A program made the position numbers and the translations under genes. Shown here one piece after another: positions 8,046-16,900 of a stretch of 60,185 nt of DNA (position 1 is the stretch's first letter; every line of letters begins with the position of its first letter). The notes beneath the pieces were generated by a model. It was not told the origin of the DNA and made no database searches. It saw only the letters and a list, made by a program, of their open reading frames with translations. The stretch is from Thermodesulfobacteriota bacterium (GTDB taxonomy: Bacteria > Desulfobacterota > DSM-4660 > Desulfatiglandales > Desulfatiglandaceae): NCBI GenBank assembly GCA_028278625.1, contig JANQDY010000192.1, positions 1-60,185 of the forward strand, given 5' to 3'.

Positions 8046-9212
8046 TCATTCCGCCATAAGATCCAGAATTAGTCGGGAATAGACCTTACAGGACGTGAGC
8101 AGGTCTTTTATGGGTAGCGCCTCCCGGGGCGTATGGGCCAGGTATTCGTCACCGGGACCAAACCCCACGCATGGAATTCCGGCTTGGGATATGAAGGTTC
8201 CGTCCACCCCGAAGTACCATGTTTCCAAGGACCCGGCCTCTCCCATGATCTTCTGACAAGCTTTCTGCATTGCCTGGACAATGGGCTCCTCAGGGGGGGT
8301 GAACATGCAGGGGAACCACTTTTTGGTCTCCACGTCTCCCCTGAATTGTGGATCGCGGTCCTGAACCATTGTCATAAGAGAACGAATCTCATCCAGCAAC
8401 TGCTCCTCGGTCTCTTCTGGAAAAAAACGCCGGTCCACGATCGCTTCGCAGCGGTCGGGAATGATGGGGGTAAGCGCACCGGGGCTTGCCATTATGTCCA
8501 ACACGGTCACGGTAGCCTTGCCCAGAGACGCATGCTTGGGAAGAGAATACTCGTTTTCCAGAGCATTGAGAAATTTGTTCATCTGAAAGATGGCGTTTAT
8601 CCCGTCTTCAGGGTTGCCCGCATGGGCGGTCTTGCCGATGGTGGATACCTTGGCTTCCCACTTACCCCGGTGGCCCAGCTTGACCTTCAAACCGGAGGGC
8701 TCTCCGCTAACGGCAAAATCGGCTTTCAGTCCGTTATTCAGCAGATGGCGTATCCCCTCACCGAGCGCCATTTCCTCTCTGGAAACGCAGGTGACCACAA
8801 CGTCCCCCGCAAGTTCAGGCCCCATCTTTTTAATCAATCCTCCGGCATGGGTCATCGATGCAACCGCGCCCTTCATATCAACGGCCCCGCGGCCGTAGAT
8901 GACCTCTCCGGTCAGCCCCAATGGCTCTCCGGGCATCCTTTTTGCGCTGAAGGGATCGGGCATTTCACCAACTCCCGCATGGTCCATGTGTCCATTAAAC
9001 AGAAGGGTCGGACCAGGGTTTCCCCCCTTGATCACCCCCACCACATTGTACAGTTCATCTATCCAGACCTCATCATAGGAAAGGGCCTGCATCTCGGCCT
9101 GAACAACGGAAGCGATCTTCCTTTCATCCATGCTGAGGCTGGGGGTCCGTACCAGTTTCCGGGCAAAAGCAATCAGGCTTTCCTCGTCCAAGGCCCTGCT
9201 AATATCGATCAT
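8046..9212 (-). CDS. M20-family metallohydrolase, YgeY-like
   Basis: A 388-aa protein of the ArgE/DapE/CPG2 (M20) clan. Zinc ligands and catalytic residues are visible: GHMDHAG (His75, Asp77), GRGAVDMKG (Asp112), SREEMALGEG (Glu146 as base, Glu147), and the late ligand His in YLAHTPREALPI. The dimerisation lid starts around residue 180. Whole-length similarity is to the YgeY-type putative selenium-metabolism hydrolases, but no other gene of that pathway is here. It is last in the Liv transporter unit of module 1, which suggests it hydrolyses an amide or peptide bond in what the transporter brings in. That link is inference. Confidence 0.85.
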   Translation of the reverse strand: MIDISRALDEESLIAFARKLVRTPSLSMDERKIASVVQAEMQALSYDEVWIDELYNVVGVIKGGNPGPTLLFNGHMDHAGVGEMPDPFSAKRMPGEPLGLTGEVIYGRGAVDMKGAVASMTHAGGLIKKMGPELAGDVVVTCVSREEMALGEGIRHLLNNGLKADFAVSGEPSGLKVKLGHRGKWEAKVSTIGKTAHAGNPEDGINAIFQMNKFLNALENEYSLPKHASLGKATVTVLDIMASPGALTPIIPDRCEAIVDRRFFPEETEEQLLDEIRSLMTMVQDRDPQFRGDVETKKWFPCMFTPPEEPIVQAMQKACQKIMGEAGSLETWYFGVDGTFISQAGIPCVGFGPGDEYLAHTPREALPIKDLLTSCKVYSRLILDLMAE

Positions 9213-9324
9213 ATTGGTTTCCTTTATGCATCATCCAGCCGAACGGTTCTCAGGGTAAGCCGGTTTGACCCTTCCAAGCCGTGTTTTGACTTGGACGGCA
9301 TTCCGGGCCGATACCGTCCGGAGG

Positions 9325-9477
9325 TCAAAGAGTATTCAAGGGAATACCGATTTCCATGTTCAGCCCCACAACCATGCCGCAGGCCAGCCGGGCCACCTCA
9401 ATCCCTGTTTCTTCAACGCGGTCGGCTCCGAATAGCGCCTTTCTTGGAGCGTAAAACCTTCTTATTTCAACACTCAT
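9325..9477 (-). pseudogene. Remnant of iron-containing alcohol dehydrogenase
   Basis: A 50-aa reading frame begins at an ATG with GGGGAG 9 nt upstream. Its opening, RRFYAPRKALFGADRVEETG, is the N-terminal signature of group III iron-dependent alcohol dehydrogenases. After VARL it jumps to GMVVGLNMEIGIPLNTL, which resembles a much later helix of that family, and stops. The ~300 intervening residues, including the NAD loop and the iron ligands, are absent. About 110 bp of unassigned sequence separate it from the M20 gene; one frame there ends RTVRLDDA before a stop. Best read as a gene with a large internal deletion. Confidence 0.5.
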
Positions 9478-9502
9478 GGACGATTTCTCCCCTTTCAAAC
9501 AG

Positions 9503-10210
9503 CTAAACCACCATATATTTTTCAATGATGCTATCGCGGTCCATCTCCGAAACCAGTCCCCCTTCCTTCACAAGGCCCTTTGACATGACAAAGTAGCTGT
9601 TGGCAACGTCCAATGCCAATTCCATGTTCTGTTCAACCAACAGGATTGACAGCGATTCCTCCCGGTTTATGACCATCAGGTGCTCCAGAATTTCATCCAC
9701 AATACTGGGCTGGACACCTTCAGTGGGTTCATCCAGCAAAAGCAACTCCACTTCGCCGGCCAGGGTGCGGGCGATGGCCAGCATCTGTTGCTCACCACCA
9801 CTCAGCGTACCGGCCGCCTGGCGCTGTCGTTCTTTTAAAACAGGGAAATAACCGAAAAGTTTATCAAAAATAGGGGAATACTTCTTCTTTTTGTCCTTTA
9901 GCCCCATCCGCAGGTTTTCCATCACGGTGAGATGTGGAAACATTCTTCTCCCCTGGGGGACGTAACCGACACCGAGGCGGAATATGGCATGAGCTTTGAG
10001 ACCGTCGATTCTCTTCTCTTTGAAGCGTATCTCTCCTTTTCGGGGCGGGGTGAGGCCCATTATGGAGCGTAACAGGGTTGTTTTCCCCATGCCGTTCCGT
10101 CCCAACAGGGTTACGAAGTCCCCTTGGGCAACATGCAAAGAGACACCCTGAAGGACGTGGCTTTCCCCGTAGTAGGTATGAACGTTCTTGACTTCCAGAT
10201 GATTGGGCAT
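9503..10210 (-). CDS. livF: ABC transporter ATP-binding protein LivF-type (module 1)
   Basis: A 235-aa ATPase with Walker A GRNGMGKTT (about 37-45), Q-loop, signature LSGGEQQM, Walker B LLLDEPTEGVQP and switch His/Gln region VEQNME. The 'GRNGMGKTTLL' and 'PTEGVQP' blocks are typical of LivF subunits of hydrophobic amino acid/amide uptake systems. It pairs with the LivG-type ATPase that ends 1 nt upstream. It energises import through LivH/LivM. The last four genes before it are in the canonical H-M-G-F order. Confidence 0.93.
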   Translation of the reverse strand: MPNHLEVKNVHTYYGESHVLQGVSLHVAQGDFVTLLGRNGMGKTTLLRSIMGLTPPRKGEIRFKEKRIDGLKAHAIFRLGVGYVPQGRRMFPHLTVMENLRMGLKDKKKKYSPIFDKLFGYFPVLKERQRQAAGTLSGGEQQMLAIARTLAGEVELLLLDEPTEGVQPSIVDEILEHLMVINREESLSILLVEQNMELALDVANSYFVMSKGLVKEGGLVSEMDRDSIIEKYMVV

Positions 10211-10211
10211 C

Positions 10212-10946
10212 TTAGTGGCGCCTCTTTCCCAGATAGGCTTCTATGACTCTCCCGTCGGTTTTGACCTCCTCATAGGTTCCCTCAGTGAGAAGCCGTCCAC
10301 GGTTCAAAACCGATATTTGCTCTGACACCGTACGCACGAAATCCATATCGTGTTCGATGATGAGTATGGTCAAATCGCCTTTTAGCTGATTGATGATTTC
10401 AGCGGTCCGCCGTGTCTCTTCGGCACCCATTCCACTGGTGGGCTCGTCCAGCAGAAGAAGCGAGGGGCGTGTGGACAAAGCCATGCCGATTTCCAGCCAC
10501 TGCTTCTCTCCGTGGGAAAGGGTCCCTGCTTTTTCTCTGGCCTTGTGGGCCAACCCGATACGCTCAAGAATGTGCAGGGCTTGGGTTTCCGGACCCTTTT
10601 TGGACCTTTCTCCGCCCCATCGGCCGCTGCTCAGAAGACCCAGCATAACATTATCCACCACTCTGAGGCCGTCGAAGACATTGGTTATCTGAAATTTGAT
10701 GGTTATGCCCAGACGGGCTCTTTGATCAGGACGCATGCCCACAATGTTTCGGCCCTTGAAAAGAATATCCCCGCTGGTGGGCCGATAGCGCCCCACGATG
10801 AGATTGAAGAGGGTCGATTTGCCCGAACCGTTGGGGCCGATGATCCCTCTGAATTCTCCTTCCTCAACCACAAGGCTGACATCATTGAGTGCCGGCAGGC
10901 CACCAAAGCGCTTGCTTGCTTTATTGATTTCCAGCAACGGTCCCAA
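10212..10946 (-). CDS. livG: ABC transporter ATP-binding protein LivG-type (module 1)
   Basis: A 244-aa ATPase: Walker A GPNGSGKSTLF, signature LSHGEKQWLEIGMAL, Walker B LLLDEPTSGMG, H-loop IIEHDMDFV. The signature LSHGE replaces the usual LSGGE, which is common in this subfamily. The start is a TTG (10946) with GAGG about 8 nt upstream, only 7 nt after the end of livM. The C-terminal extension found in many LivG proteins is short. It works as heterodimer with the LivF-type protein on the cytoplasmic face. Confidence 0.93.
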   Translation of the reverse strand: MGPLLEINKASKRFGGLPALNDVSLVVEEGEFRGIIGPNGSGKSTLFNLIVGRYRPTSGDILFKGRNIVGMRPDQRARLGITIKFQITNVFDGLRVVDNVMLGLLSSGRWGGERSKKGPETQALHILERIGLAHKAREKAGTLSHGEKQWLEIGMALSTRPSLLLLDEPTSGMGAEETRRTAEIINQLKGDLTILIIEHDMDFVRTVSEQISVLNRGRLLTEGTYEEVKTDGRVIEAYLGKRRH

Positions 10947-10952
10947 AATAGC

Positions 10953-11969
10953 CTACCTCGAAACCCTTTCAGCCCGGCGGGGCCGCAAAGGACCCAGCAC
11001 GCGAACAATCAAGCCGAGGAGTCCGCTCCGGAAAAAAAGCACCACGAAAATGAACATCACACCCATGAACAATTGCCAATATTCCAAAGCCACACCTCCC
11101 AGCCAGTAGCCCATTCCGCGGACCACGATTGCACCGAGTATGGCGCCCAGCAGGGTCCCCCGGCCGCCCACCGCAACGAAGACAACTGCTTCGGTGGAAA
11201 CGGTAATACCCAACAAATCGGAGGAAACATAACCTGAATTGGCGGCAAAAAGACCACCTGCAAAACCCGCCAATGCAGCGGATAACACGAAGATGAAAAG
11301 TTTTAGACGGGCAACGCTGGCGCCCAGGAATTCCAGACGCTCCTCGTTGTCCCTCAAGCCGTTTATCAGCAGCCCAAAGCGTGAATCCAGAATCCAACGC
11401 AAGAGCATGACGATCATCACGCACAGGACCACCGACAGCAGAAAGGCGTTCATGTCTGTTTTGAAACTCACACCCAGAAAATCGATCTTCAGTGGCGGCA
11501 CCCGTGGAATTCCCGTCCAACCGCCGAAAAGACTCGGCCACGTCAGCGCCAAAGAGGAGATCAAGAAGGCAAGAGCCAGAGTTACAATGGTGAAGTAGGG
11601 GCCGGTGACCTTGCCGTAGAACAGAAAATACCCCAGCAGCAAGGCAATCACCATGGGAATCACGGTTCCCAAAGCAAGTCCCAGTAGACCGGCCTCAGGC
11701 GGTATGGGCATGATACGGCCGGTTGTGATAACCGCGTAGCTGAAACATCCCAATCCGAAAAAGGCCGCCTGTCCGAAACTGAGCATGCCGCCAAACCCCC
11801 ACAGAAGATCCACGCTCAGGGCAAACAAACCGAGAATCAAATAGGTGGTCAGTTGCTGCAAACCGCTGGTGCCTTCTCCGAGGAAGTACCACAAAAGGCC
11901 GGTCAAAATGCATAATACGGCGGTCGCCAGTCCGGTGGAAATGGTATGTTTTAGTCTTTCACTGCCCAT
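10953..11969 (-). CDS. livM: ABC transporter permease LivM-type (module 1)
   Basis: A 338-aa integral membrane protein with 8-10 predicted hydrophobic segments. The LivM family segment LLWGFGGMLSFGQAAFFGLGCFSYA lies near residues 56-80, and the coupling-helix region GLRDNEERLEFLGASVARLKLFIFVLSA is around 205-232. A GGRGTLLGAILGA block near 270 is also typical. It lies 4 nt downstream of livH and forms the second half of the channel. Confidence 0.92.
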   Translation of the reverse strand: MGSERLKHTISTGLATAVLCILTGLLWYFLGEGTSGLQQLTTYLILGLFALSVDLLWGFGGMLSFGQAAFFGLGCFSYAVITTGRIMPIPPEAGLLGLALGTVIPMVIALLLGYFLFYGKVTGPYFTIVTLALAFLISSLALTWPSLFGGWTGIPRVPPLKIDFLGVSFKTDMNAFLLSVVLCVMIVMLLRWILDSRFGLLINGLRDNEERLEFLGASVARLKLFIFVLSAALAGFAGGLFAANSGYVSSDLLGITVSTEAVVFVAVGGRGTLLGAILGAIVVRGMGYWLGGVALEYWQLFMGVMFIFVVLFFRSGLLGLIVRVLGPLRPRRAERVSR

Positions 11970-11973
11970 GATT

Positions 11974-12828
11974 TCATTTGCGTATGAAAATACCTCTGGG
12001 ACGGAGCCTGATTATCACGATGGCAATGGCCAACACCACCACTTGGGCTCCCACCGAGGAGGCAAAGTACGAGACAATTCCCTCCGTTGCACCGATAACA
12101 TTTGCACCGCCCACCACGCCGAACAGGGTCCCCACGCCCCCCACGATAACCGTGATGAAACCTCTCACCAGAAATACCGGACCCATGTAGGGCTGAACGG
12201 TCACCAGGGGCGCCAGGAGGGCCCCGGCCAGGCCCGAAAGCGCGGCCCCAATGGTAAAGGAAAGGGAATAGATGGGAGATGCCGCAATCCCCAAGCATTG
12301 GGCCATCTCCCTGTCTTGGAGGACGGCCCGGGCCTTGATTCCGAATGTGGGATACCGGAACAGGTAAAGGACCCCGACCGTAACAAGGATGGTCACTCCC
12401 AACACCACCAGTTTATAGATGGGGAAGGGCATGCCGATGATACTGACCGCCCCTTCAATGGGCGCCACCACCGGCTTGGGCGCCGGTCCAAAAGTGAGGC
12501 GGATGGCCTGCTGCAGAATCAATGACAGGCCCCACGTGGCCAGGAGCGCGTCAATGGGCCGTCCATACAGCCGACTGATAAGACCGCGCTCCACCAGAAA
12601 CCCCAAAAGGCCCACCCCCAGGATGGCGATTGCTATCCCGGCAATGAGTCCGAGCCCCATAAGATTGGCGGCCACCACCGCATAGGCCCCAAGCATGAGA
12701 AATTCCCCGTGGGCGAGATTCAAGACATCCATCAAGCCGTAGATGATCCCCAGGCCCAGGCTGACCAGCACTAAAATACCGATGATGAGAGCCGTATTGA
12801 GTCCCTGCAGTAGTATGATCTGATCCAT
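11974..12828 (-). CDS. livH: ABC transporter permease LivH-type (module 1)
   Basis: A 284-aa membrane protein. The ATG at 12828 (MDQIILLQGLNTALIIG) is preferred over an in-frame GTG four codons upstream because it matches the family start. Family motifs are IYGLMDVLNLAHGEFLMLGAY near the N-terminus, GIKARAVLQDREMAQCLGI (coupling helix), and VTVQPYMGPVFLVRGFITVIVGGVGTLFG. About seven membrane segments. A CCGGCC/GGCCGG hairpin lies just before the start and may tune translation relative to the binding protein. Confidence 0.92.
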   Translation of the reverse strand: MDQIILLQGLNTALIIGILVLVSLGLGIIYGLMDVLNLAHGEFLMLGAYAVVAANLMGLGLIAGIAIAILGVGLLGFLVERGLISRLYGRPIDALLATWGLSLILQQAIRLTFGPAPKPVVAPIEGAVSIIGMPFPIYKLVVLGVTILVTVGVLYLFRYPTFGIKARAVLQDREMAQCLGIAASPIYSLSFTIGAALSGLAGALLAPLVTVQPYMGPVFLVRGFITVIVGGVGTLFGVVGGANVIGATEGIVSYFASSVGAQVVVLAIAIVIIRLRPRGIFIRK

Positions 12829-12843
12829 TGTTGAAGCCACCGG

Positions 12844-12926
12844 CCGGCCGTTTTGGCCGGACCGAAAATCCTTCGGGGCAGTTGGTAACTGTCATTTCAG
12901 ACAGCGGGCCGCCTTTTGTGGCGGCC
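12844..12926 (-). repeat. Two GC-rich hairpins between binding-protein and livH genes
   Basis: Hairpin 1 is GGCCGCC/GGCGGCC with a 6-nt loop (12907-12926). Hairpin 2 is CCGGCC/GGCCGG with a 5-nt loop (12844-12860), abutting the livH start. Neither has a T-tract on the transcribed strand. Such intercistronic stems often protect the upstream message, so that the periplasmic binding protein is made in excess over the permeases. That role is inferred. Confidence 0.55.
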
Positions 12927-12955
12927 GGTGTTCTATTGCTTTTTTGCCCGGTCTT

Positions 12956-14146
12956 TTACCATTGAGGATTGCGCTGGTCTTTACCCGGTTCAATCAAACC
13001 GAAGTCCTCAATCACCACATATTCACCGTCCTTGACCTGGGCAATATAGGAATTGCGGGCAGCATGGTTGTCAGTGGCCCGCATGGTAACCTTCCCCTCG
13101 GGAGCCTCCACCGAAAGGTCGGCCATGGCCTCTGCCACCGCTTTGCCCTCCGTAGTGCCGGCCTTTTCCACAGCTTTTTCCCACAGATTCAGGATGGCAT
13201 AGCAGGCCGAAGTCAAGGTTGTGATGCGTTGGTCTGAATTGGCTTTCATTTTCTCAACAAACCGCTTTGCACCGGGTTTGTCAAGGTTTTCGAACCAGGA
13301 AAAAGAGGCGATGTTCCCCTCGGCCGCCTTTTTGCCCATGCCGTCCACATAGGTCTCAAGATCGACCATCGACGCATACTGCATATCCTTCTTCAAACCG
13401 TAATCACTGAACTGCTTGGCAAAGGCAATGGCGTCGGTTCCCACCATAATGCTGAAAAGCACATCCGGTTTGGCAGCTTTAATGCGAGCGATAAGAGAGG
13501 AAAAATCAGTGGTTCCCATGGCGATCATTTCCTCTCCCACCACTTCACCCCCGGCCTGCTGGAGATACTTCTTCACCACCTTGGCCGACTTTTGAGGAAA
13601 TTCATAGTCGGAACCGATAATATAGAATCGCTTTCCGTATTCTTTCACAAGCCATGGTACGAATTTCTCTGTTTGTTGTTCTGGCACTTCTCCGGTAACA
13701 AACATCAAAGGGTCATAGGCCCCTCCCTCGTAGAAAGTGAAATATAGAAAAGGAACACCCGCTTCCGTGGCAAGGGGATAGGTGGCGCTCCGTTCCGCGC
13801 TCAAGATGGGACCGATGACCACATCCGGCTTCTGGGCCATGATCTTCTTCATCTTTTCGTTGGCTGTCTTGGGATCGGATGCGCTGTCCTCAACCAGGAG
13901 TTCGACCTTTCTTCCGAGAAGGCCTCCTTTGTCGTTTGTCTCTTTTTGCCAGAGTTCGATGGCACCGAGAGACCCTTTGCCATCGTACCCGATGAACCCG
14001 CTCAAAGCGATGACCACCCCGACTTTGATCGGTTTCTTCTTTTCCGCCATGGCGCAAACGGTCATGACAAGCACGAGCGCAACCAAAAGTGAAAACACCG
14101 TGCTGAACTTACCAAACATCCTGATTTTGTCGGCCTTCATTTTCAT
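12956..14146 (-). CDS. Liv-type periplasmic substrate-binding protein (module 1)
   Basis: A 396-aa protein from the ATG at 14146, which sits behind AAAGGAGAG; an earlier in-frame start has no such site. An N-terminal basic region plus hydrophobic segment (about residues 12-33, ending CAMAEKKKP) is a signal peptide. The mature part opens IKVGVVIALSGFIGYDGKGS, the type I periplasmic-binding fold of amide/amino-acid receptors (Peripla_BP_6), with LVEDSASDPKTANEKMKKI and VIGPILSAERSAT following. Ligand unknown: Liv-type receptors bind branched-chain amino acids, amides, urea or aromatic acids. The downstream M20 hydrolase favours an acylated or amide-linked compound. Confidence 0.9.
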   Translation of the reverse strand: MKMKADKIRMFGKFSTVFSLLVALVLVMTVCAMAEKKKPIKVGVVIALSGFIGYDGKGSLGAIELWQKETNDKGGLLGRKVELLVEDSASDPKTANEKMKKIMAQKPDVVIGPILSAERSATYPLATEAGVPFLYFTFYEGGAYDPLMFVTGEVPEQQTEKFVPWLVKEYGKRFYIIGSDYEFPQKSAKVVKKYLQQAGGEVVGEEMIAMGTTDFSSLIARIKAAKPDVLFSIMVGTDAIAFAKQFSDYGLKKDMQYASMVDLETYVDGMGKKAAEGNIASFSWFENLDKPGAKRFVEKMKANSDQRITTLTSACYAILNLWEKAVEKAGTTEGKAVAEAMADLSVEAPEGKVTMRATDNHAARNSYIAQVKDGEYVVIEDFGLIEPGKDQRNPQW

Positions 14147-14201
14147 ACTCTCTCTCCTTTCCTCTTGGCTGGTTTTGTTCATTGGTGACACTCTCACATT
14201 T

Positions 14202-14489
14202 CTATCCAACCGGATAGAACGCCTTGAGATTAGAGAATCCGGCTTCCGTGAGTCTGATCACCGCTTCCCGGGCCTCATGAGTTTCCAACCTGATTCTTAT
14301 GACCATGGGAAACTCAGATTTCACAATCTCATAATTGTCCATGAAACCTTTTATATTCCTTAGCAGTGTGAGGACTTCTTCAAATGCTTGGGGACCCTCG
14401 TGTATCTCCACAAAAATGATGCCCTTTTTTCCAAGTGGAGAATACTTTGAGACCAACTCTCTGAAAAACTGAGAAGATGTTGTGTTCAT
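14202..14489 (-). CDS. Small protein of unknown function, first gene of module 1
   Basis: A 95-aa protein from the ATG at 14489 (a TTG 27 bp upstream is also possible; neither has a clear ribosome site). It is soluble, with alternating strand/helix pattern: KKGIIFVEIHEG, FEEVLTLLRNIKGFM, PMVIRIRLETHEAREAVIRLTEAG. This suggests a small ferredoxin-like or ACT-like alpha/beta fold. It is the first gene after the sigma-54 promoter and precedes the binding-protein gene by 55 bp. A role in sensing or modulating the transporter is possible but unproven. I do not recognise a named family. Confidence 0.6.
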   Translation of the reverse strand: MNTTSSQFFRELVSKYSPLGKKGIIFVEIHEGPQAFEEVLTLLRNIKGFMDNYEIVKSEFPMVIRIRLETHEAREAVIRLTEAGFSNLKAFYPVG

Positions 14490-14659
14490 GATTTCAAAAA
14501 AGGCCTGAAATTCCAAAAAAACAATTACCTACAAGGCCGGGCTTTGAAAACGAAAACCTTGCGGGACTCGCGTGATCATCAAAAAGCCGGACGTTTAATG
14601 CCCTCGGCTAGTTTGCGTCCCCACTTCCATAAAGCATCAGCCTCTGGATCATGATTAAA

Positions 14660-14675
14660 GGCAAAGAGCGTGCCA
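14660..14675 (-). promoter_or_regulatory. Sigma-54 (-24/-12) promoter of module 1
   Basis: On the minus strand the sequence is TGGCAC-N5-TTGCC, with the GG and GC elements at the exact spacing required by RpoN holoenzyme. It lies about 170 bp upstream of the first gene of the Liv unit and about 240 bp downstream of the end of the PAS-type sigma-54 activator gene, which is the obvious candidate regulator. The rest of the 14490-14911 gap shows no gene. Two TGTTGC direct repeats 20 bp apart (near 14807 and 14827) could be activator sites but are weak evidence. Confidence 0.85.
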
Positions 14676-14911
14676 TAAACCTAACATATTGTAATCAATA
14701 GATAAAATTCGAAAGCCGATGAGAGGCACCGGTGCAGATCATCAACGGTTTTTCCCTAATGCGCGGAAATTCCAAGTAATGCATTGATTTTAAGGGGAAT
14801 TCACGTGTTGCAATTATGAACCACCCTGTTGCGGGGACGATCCAAATTTGTGCTGCCAACTTGCGTACTAATGAATTTCATGGGACCTCTCCGGACATTG
14901 GCATCCCGATC

Positions 14912-16714
14912 CTACAGACTGTTCATACCAAGCGGCTTGACCCCATACCGACGAGCCTTGCGGGATAGGGTCGAGTGGCTGATGCCCAGCCTGTGAGCCG
15001 CTTTCCTTTGGCTGCCATACTCGGCAAGGGCCCGTGAGATCAACTCCTTCTCCACCTGCTCCAGCATGATGGGCAGGTTCCACTCATTATTGTTGAGCAA
15101 GAAGTCCGGTGAGCTCTTTTGTGCTCGCATGGCGGCGGGAAGGTCCTCCAAACCTATGGAGTCCTCAGGAGTGAGCACGACCATCCGCTCAATGAGATTC
15201 GCCAACTCGCGGATATTGCCCGGAAAGTCATAGCTGCAAAGGCAATCTACGGCCGCCGGGGAAATGGTTTTGAAACAGGAGCAGCTCTGGTTGAATCGCC
15301 GTAGAAAATGGTTCACCAAATGAGGAATGTCTTCTACCCGTTGGCGAAGGGGGGGGATATTGATGGGTACTACATTTAGTCTAAAAAAAAGGTCTTTTCG
15401 GAATTCTCCACACTCAACCATGGCTTCGAGATCCCTGTTGGTGGCGGCCAAAATACGCACATCGATGCGGCGTGGTGAAGTATCCCCCACCCGGACGACC
15501 TCATTCGATTCGAGAAAACGCAACAACTTGGCCTGGGTGTTGGAAGGCAATTCACTTATTTCATCCAGAAACAATGTTCCGCCCTCCGCCAGCTCGAAGT
15601 AACCGGGTTTTCCCTCTGCCAGGGCTCCGGTGAAGGCCCCCTTAACGTAACCAAATAACTCGGCTTCGATCAAAGAAGGCGGAATGGCCCCACAGTCCAC
15701 CTGAATCAACGGTCCGTTTTGCCGAGGAGAAGTCTGGTGGATGATCTTGGCCAAAAGGCTTTTTCCGACACCTGACTCCCCATGAATCAACACGTTTGAG
15801 TCCACTCTGGCCACCCGCATGGACATATCGAAGACCCTTCGCATGGGAGGGCTTTGAAGAACCATTTGGGAGCGAAGCTCCTCGTGCCTATGAAGATGGG
15901 TCAGTTCGGATCTGTATTGGTGAGCCAACGCTCGACTCTCTTTCAACTCGGCCTTCAGCTTCATGATGCCGGTGAGGTCACGGGCATTAATGACCACCAT
16001 CCGAATGTCGCCGTTCTCATCAAAGACCGGATTGCCCGTGGCCAGCACCTGACGGCCGTCTTTTGAAGTCTGGATGACGGAAACCGCAGTGCGATGTTTC
16101 AACACCTCCAAGGTGGCTGAGGGCTCAAAGTAACCTTCGGCCACCAGCTCTCTCACATGCCGTCCCAACACCTTCTCCGCTTTCACCCCGGTAAAACGCT
16201 CAGAAACAGGATTGATTTTGACGACCTTGCCTTCGGCGTCGCTTATCCACAAGCCGTCATATGAAAAGTTGAAAATCACATCCAACTCGTCGTTGCGTTG
16301 CTTGTAGAGCGCCAATTCCTTGAGGGCTTTCTCATGATCTGACGCGTCCTGAAAAACGGTCAGGACCCAGGTGATCCGTCCTCCCCTCCGGATGGCAGTC
16401 TGATTGACGAGAATGGTGGTCTCGCGGAGTTTCAACTTTCTGCCGATTTGAGGCTCACCGGTGGTCAGGAGCTCTTTGGTTAACGACCACGCTTGAGGCA
16501 ATATCTCATCCAGTGCGCGTCCCTTGATCCTTTCTTTCGTCAGGCCCGCTACACGACGCGCGGCCCGATTGAAAATCACGATACCTCCCTTTGTATCCAC
16601 AACGATCATGCCGTTATATGCTGATTCCAATAGATCATTCATAAAATTGGTACCGGAGCATTCCATTTTTTTCTGCCACAGGTTTGGGGCTAGCTCGAAA
16701 AATGCCTGCTTCAT
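14912..16714 (-). CDS. Sigma-54-dependent activator, PAS-PAS-AAA+-Fis
   Basis: About 600 aa from the ATG at 16714 (a TTG 33 bp upstream is also open). Two PAS domains (about residues 25-125 and 140-250) are joined by a coiled linker to an AAA+ domain. Walker A is GESGVGKS (near 312-319), the sigma-54 contact loop GAFTGA is intact within GYVKGAFTGALAE, Walker B is GGTLFLDEI, and the sensor I loop is ILAATNRDLE. The C-terminal Fis helix-turn-helix is QRKAAHRLGISHSTLSRKARRYGV. No receiver domain, so it likely senses a small ligand or redox state through PAS. It lies upstream of, and in line with, the module 1 promoter. Confidence 0.93.
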   Translation of the reverse strand: MKQAFFELAPNLWQKKMECSGTNFMNDLLESAYNGMIVVDTKGGIVIFNRAARRVAGLTKERIKGRALDEILPQAWSLTKELLTTGEPQIGRKLKLRETTILVNQTAIRRGGRITWVLTVFQDASDHEKALKELALYKQRNDELDVIFNFSYDGLWISDAEGKVVKINPVSERFTGVKAEKVLGRHVRELVAEGYFEPSATLEVLKHRTAVSVIQTSKDGRQVLATGNPVFDENGDIRMVVINARDLTGIMKLKAELKESRALAHQYRSELTHLHRHEELRSQMVLQSPPMRRVFDMSMRVARVDSNVLIHGESGVGKSLLAKIIHQTSPRQNGPLIQVDCGAIPPSLIEAELFGYVKGAFTGALAEGKPGYFELAEGGTLFLDEISELPSNTQAKLLRFLESNEVVRVGDTSPRRIDVRILAATNRDLEAMVECGEFRKDLFFRLNVVPINIPPLRQRVEDIPHLVNHFLRRFNQSCSCFKTISPAAVDCLCSYDFPGNIRELANLIERMVVLTPEDSIGLEDLPAAMRAQKSSPDFLLNNNEWNLPIMLEQVEKELISRALAEYGSQRKAAHRLGISHSTLSRKARRYGVKPLGMNSL

Positions 16715-16900
16715 GCAAATAATGGCAAGGGTTTGGCGGAATGTCAATCATTGAGCATGGCGTCCCGGGATTTCCAGCTGGCTGAAAAGACGTTTCCATG
16801 CTTGACAATCACCATGTTCGGTTTCATGATGGTACCGGACAGAAGCCTTTTAAGAACGGCGTTCTTGTGACAATGACAATGGTTTTCCGGAGGATGAAAC

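Noticed and set aside
8133..9506. 457-aa open frame on the plus strand opposite the M20 hydrolase
   Set aside because: It is antisense to a strongly supported gene, rich in His/Gly/Pro as GC-biased antisense frames are, lacks a ribosome site and matches no family.
10512..11237. 241-aa plus-strand frame opposite livG/livM
   Set aside because: Antisense to two certain ABC genes; low-complexity composition and no motif.
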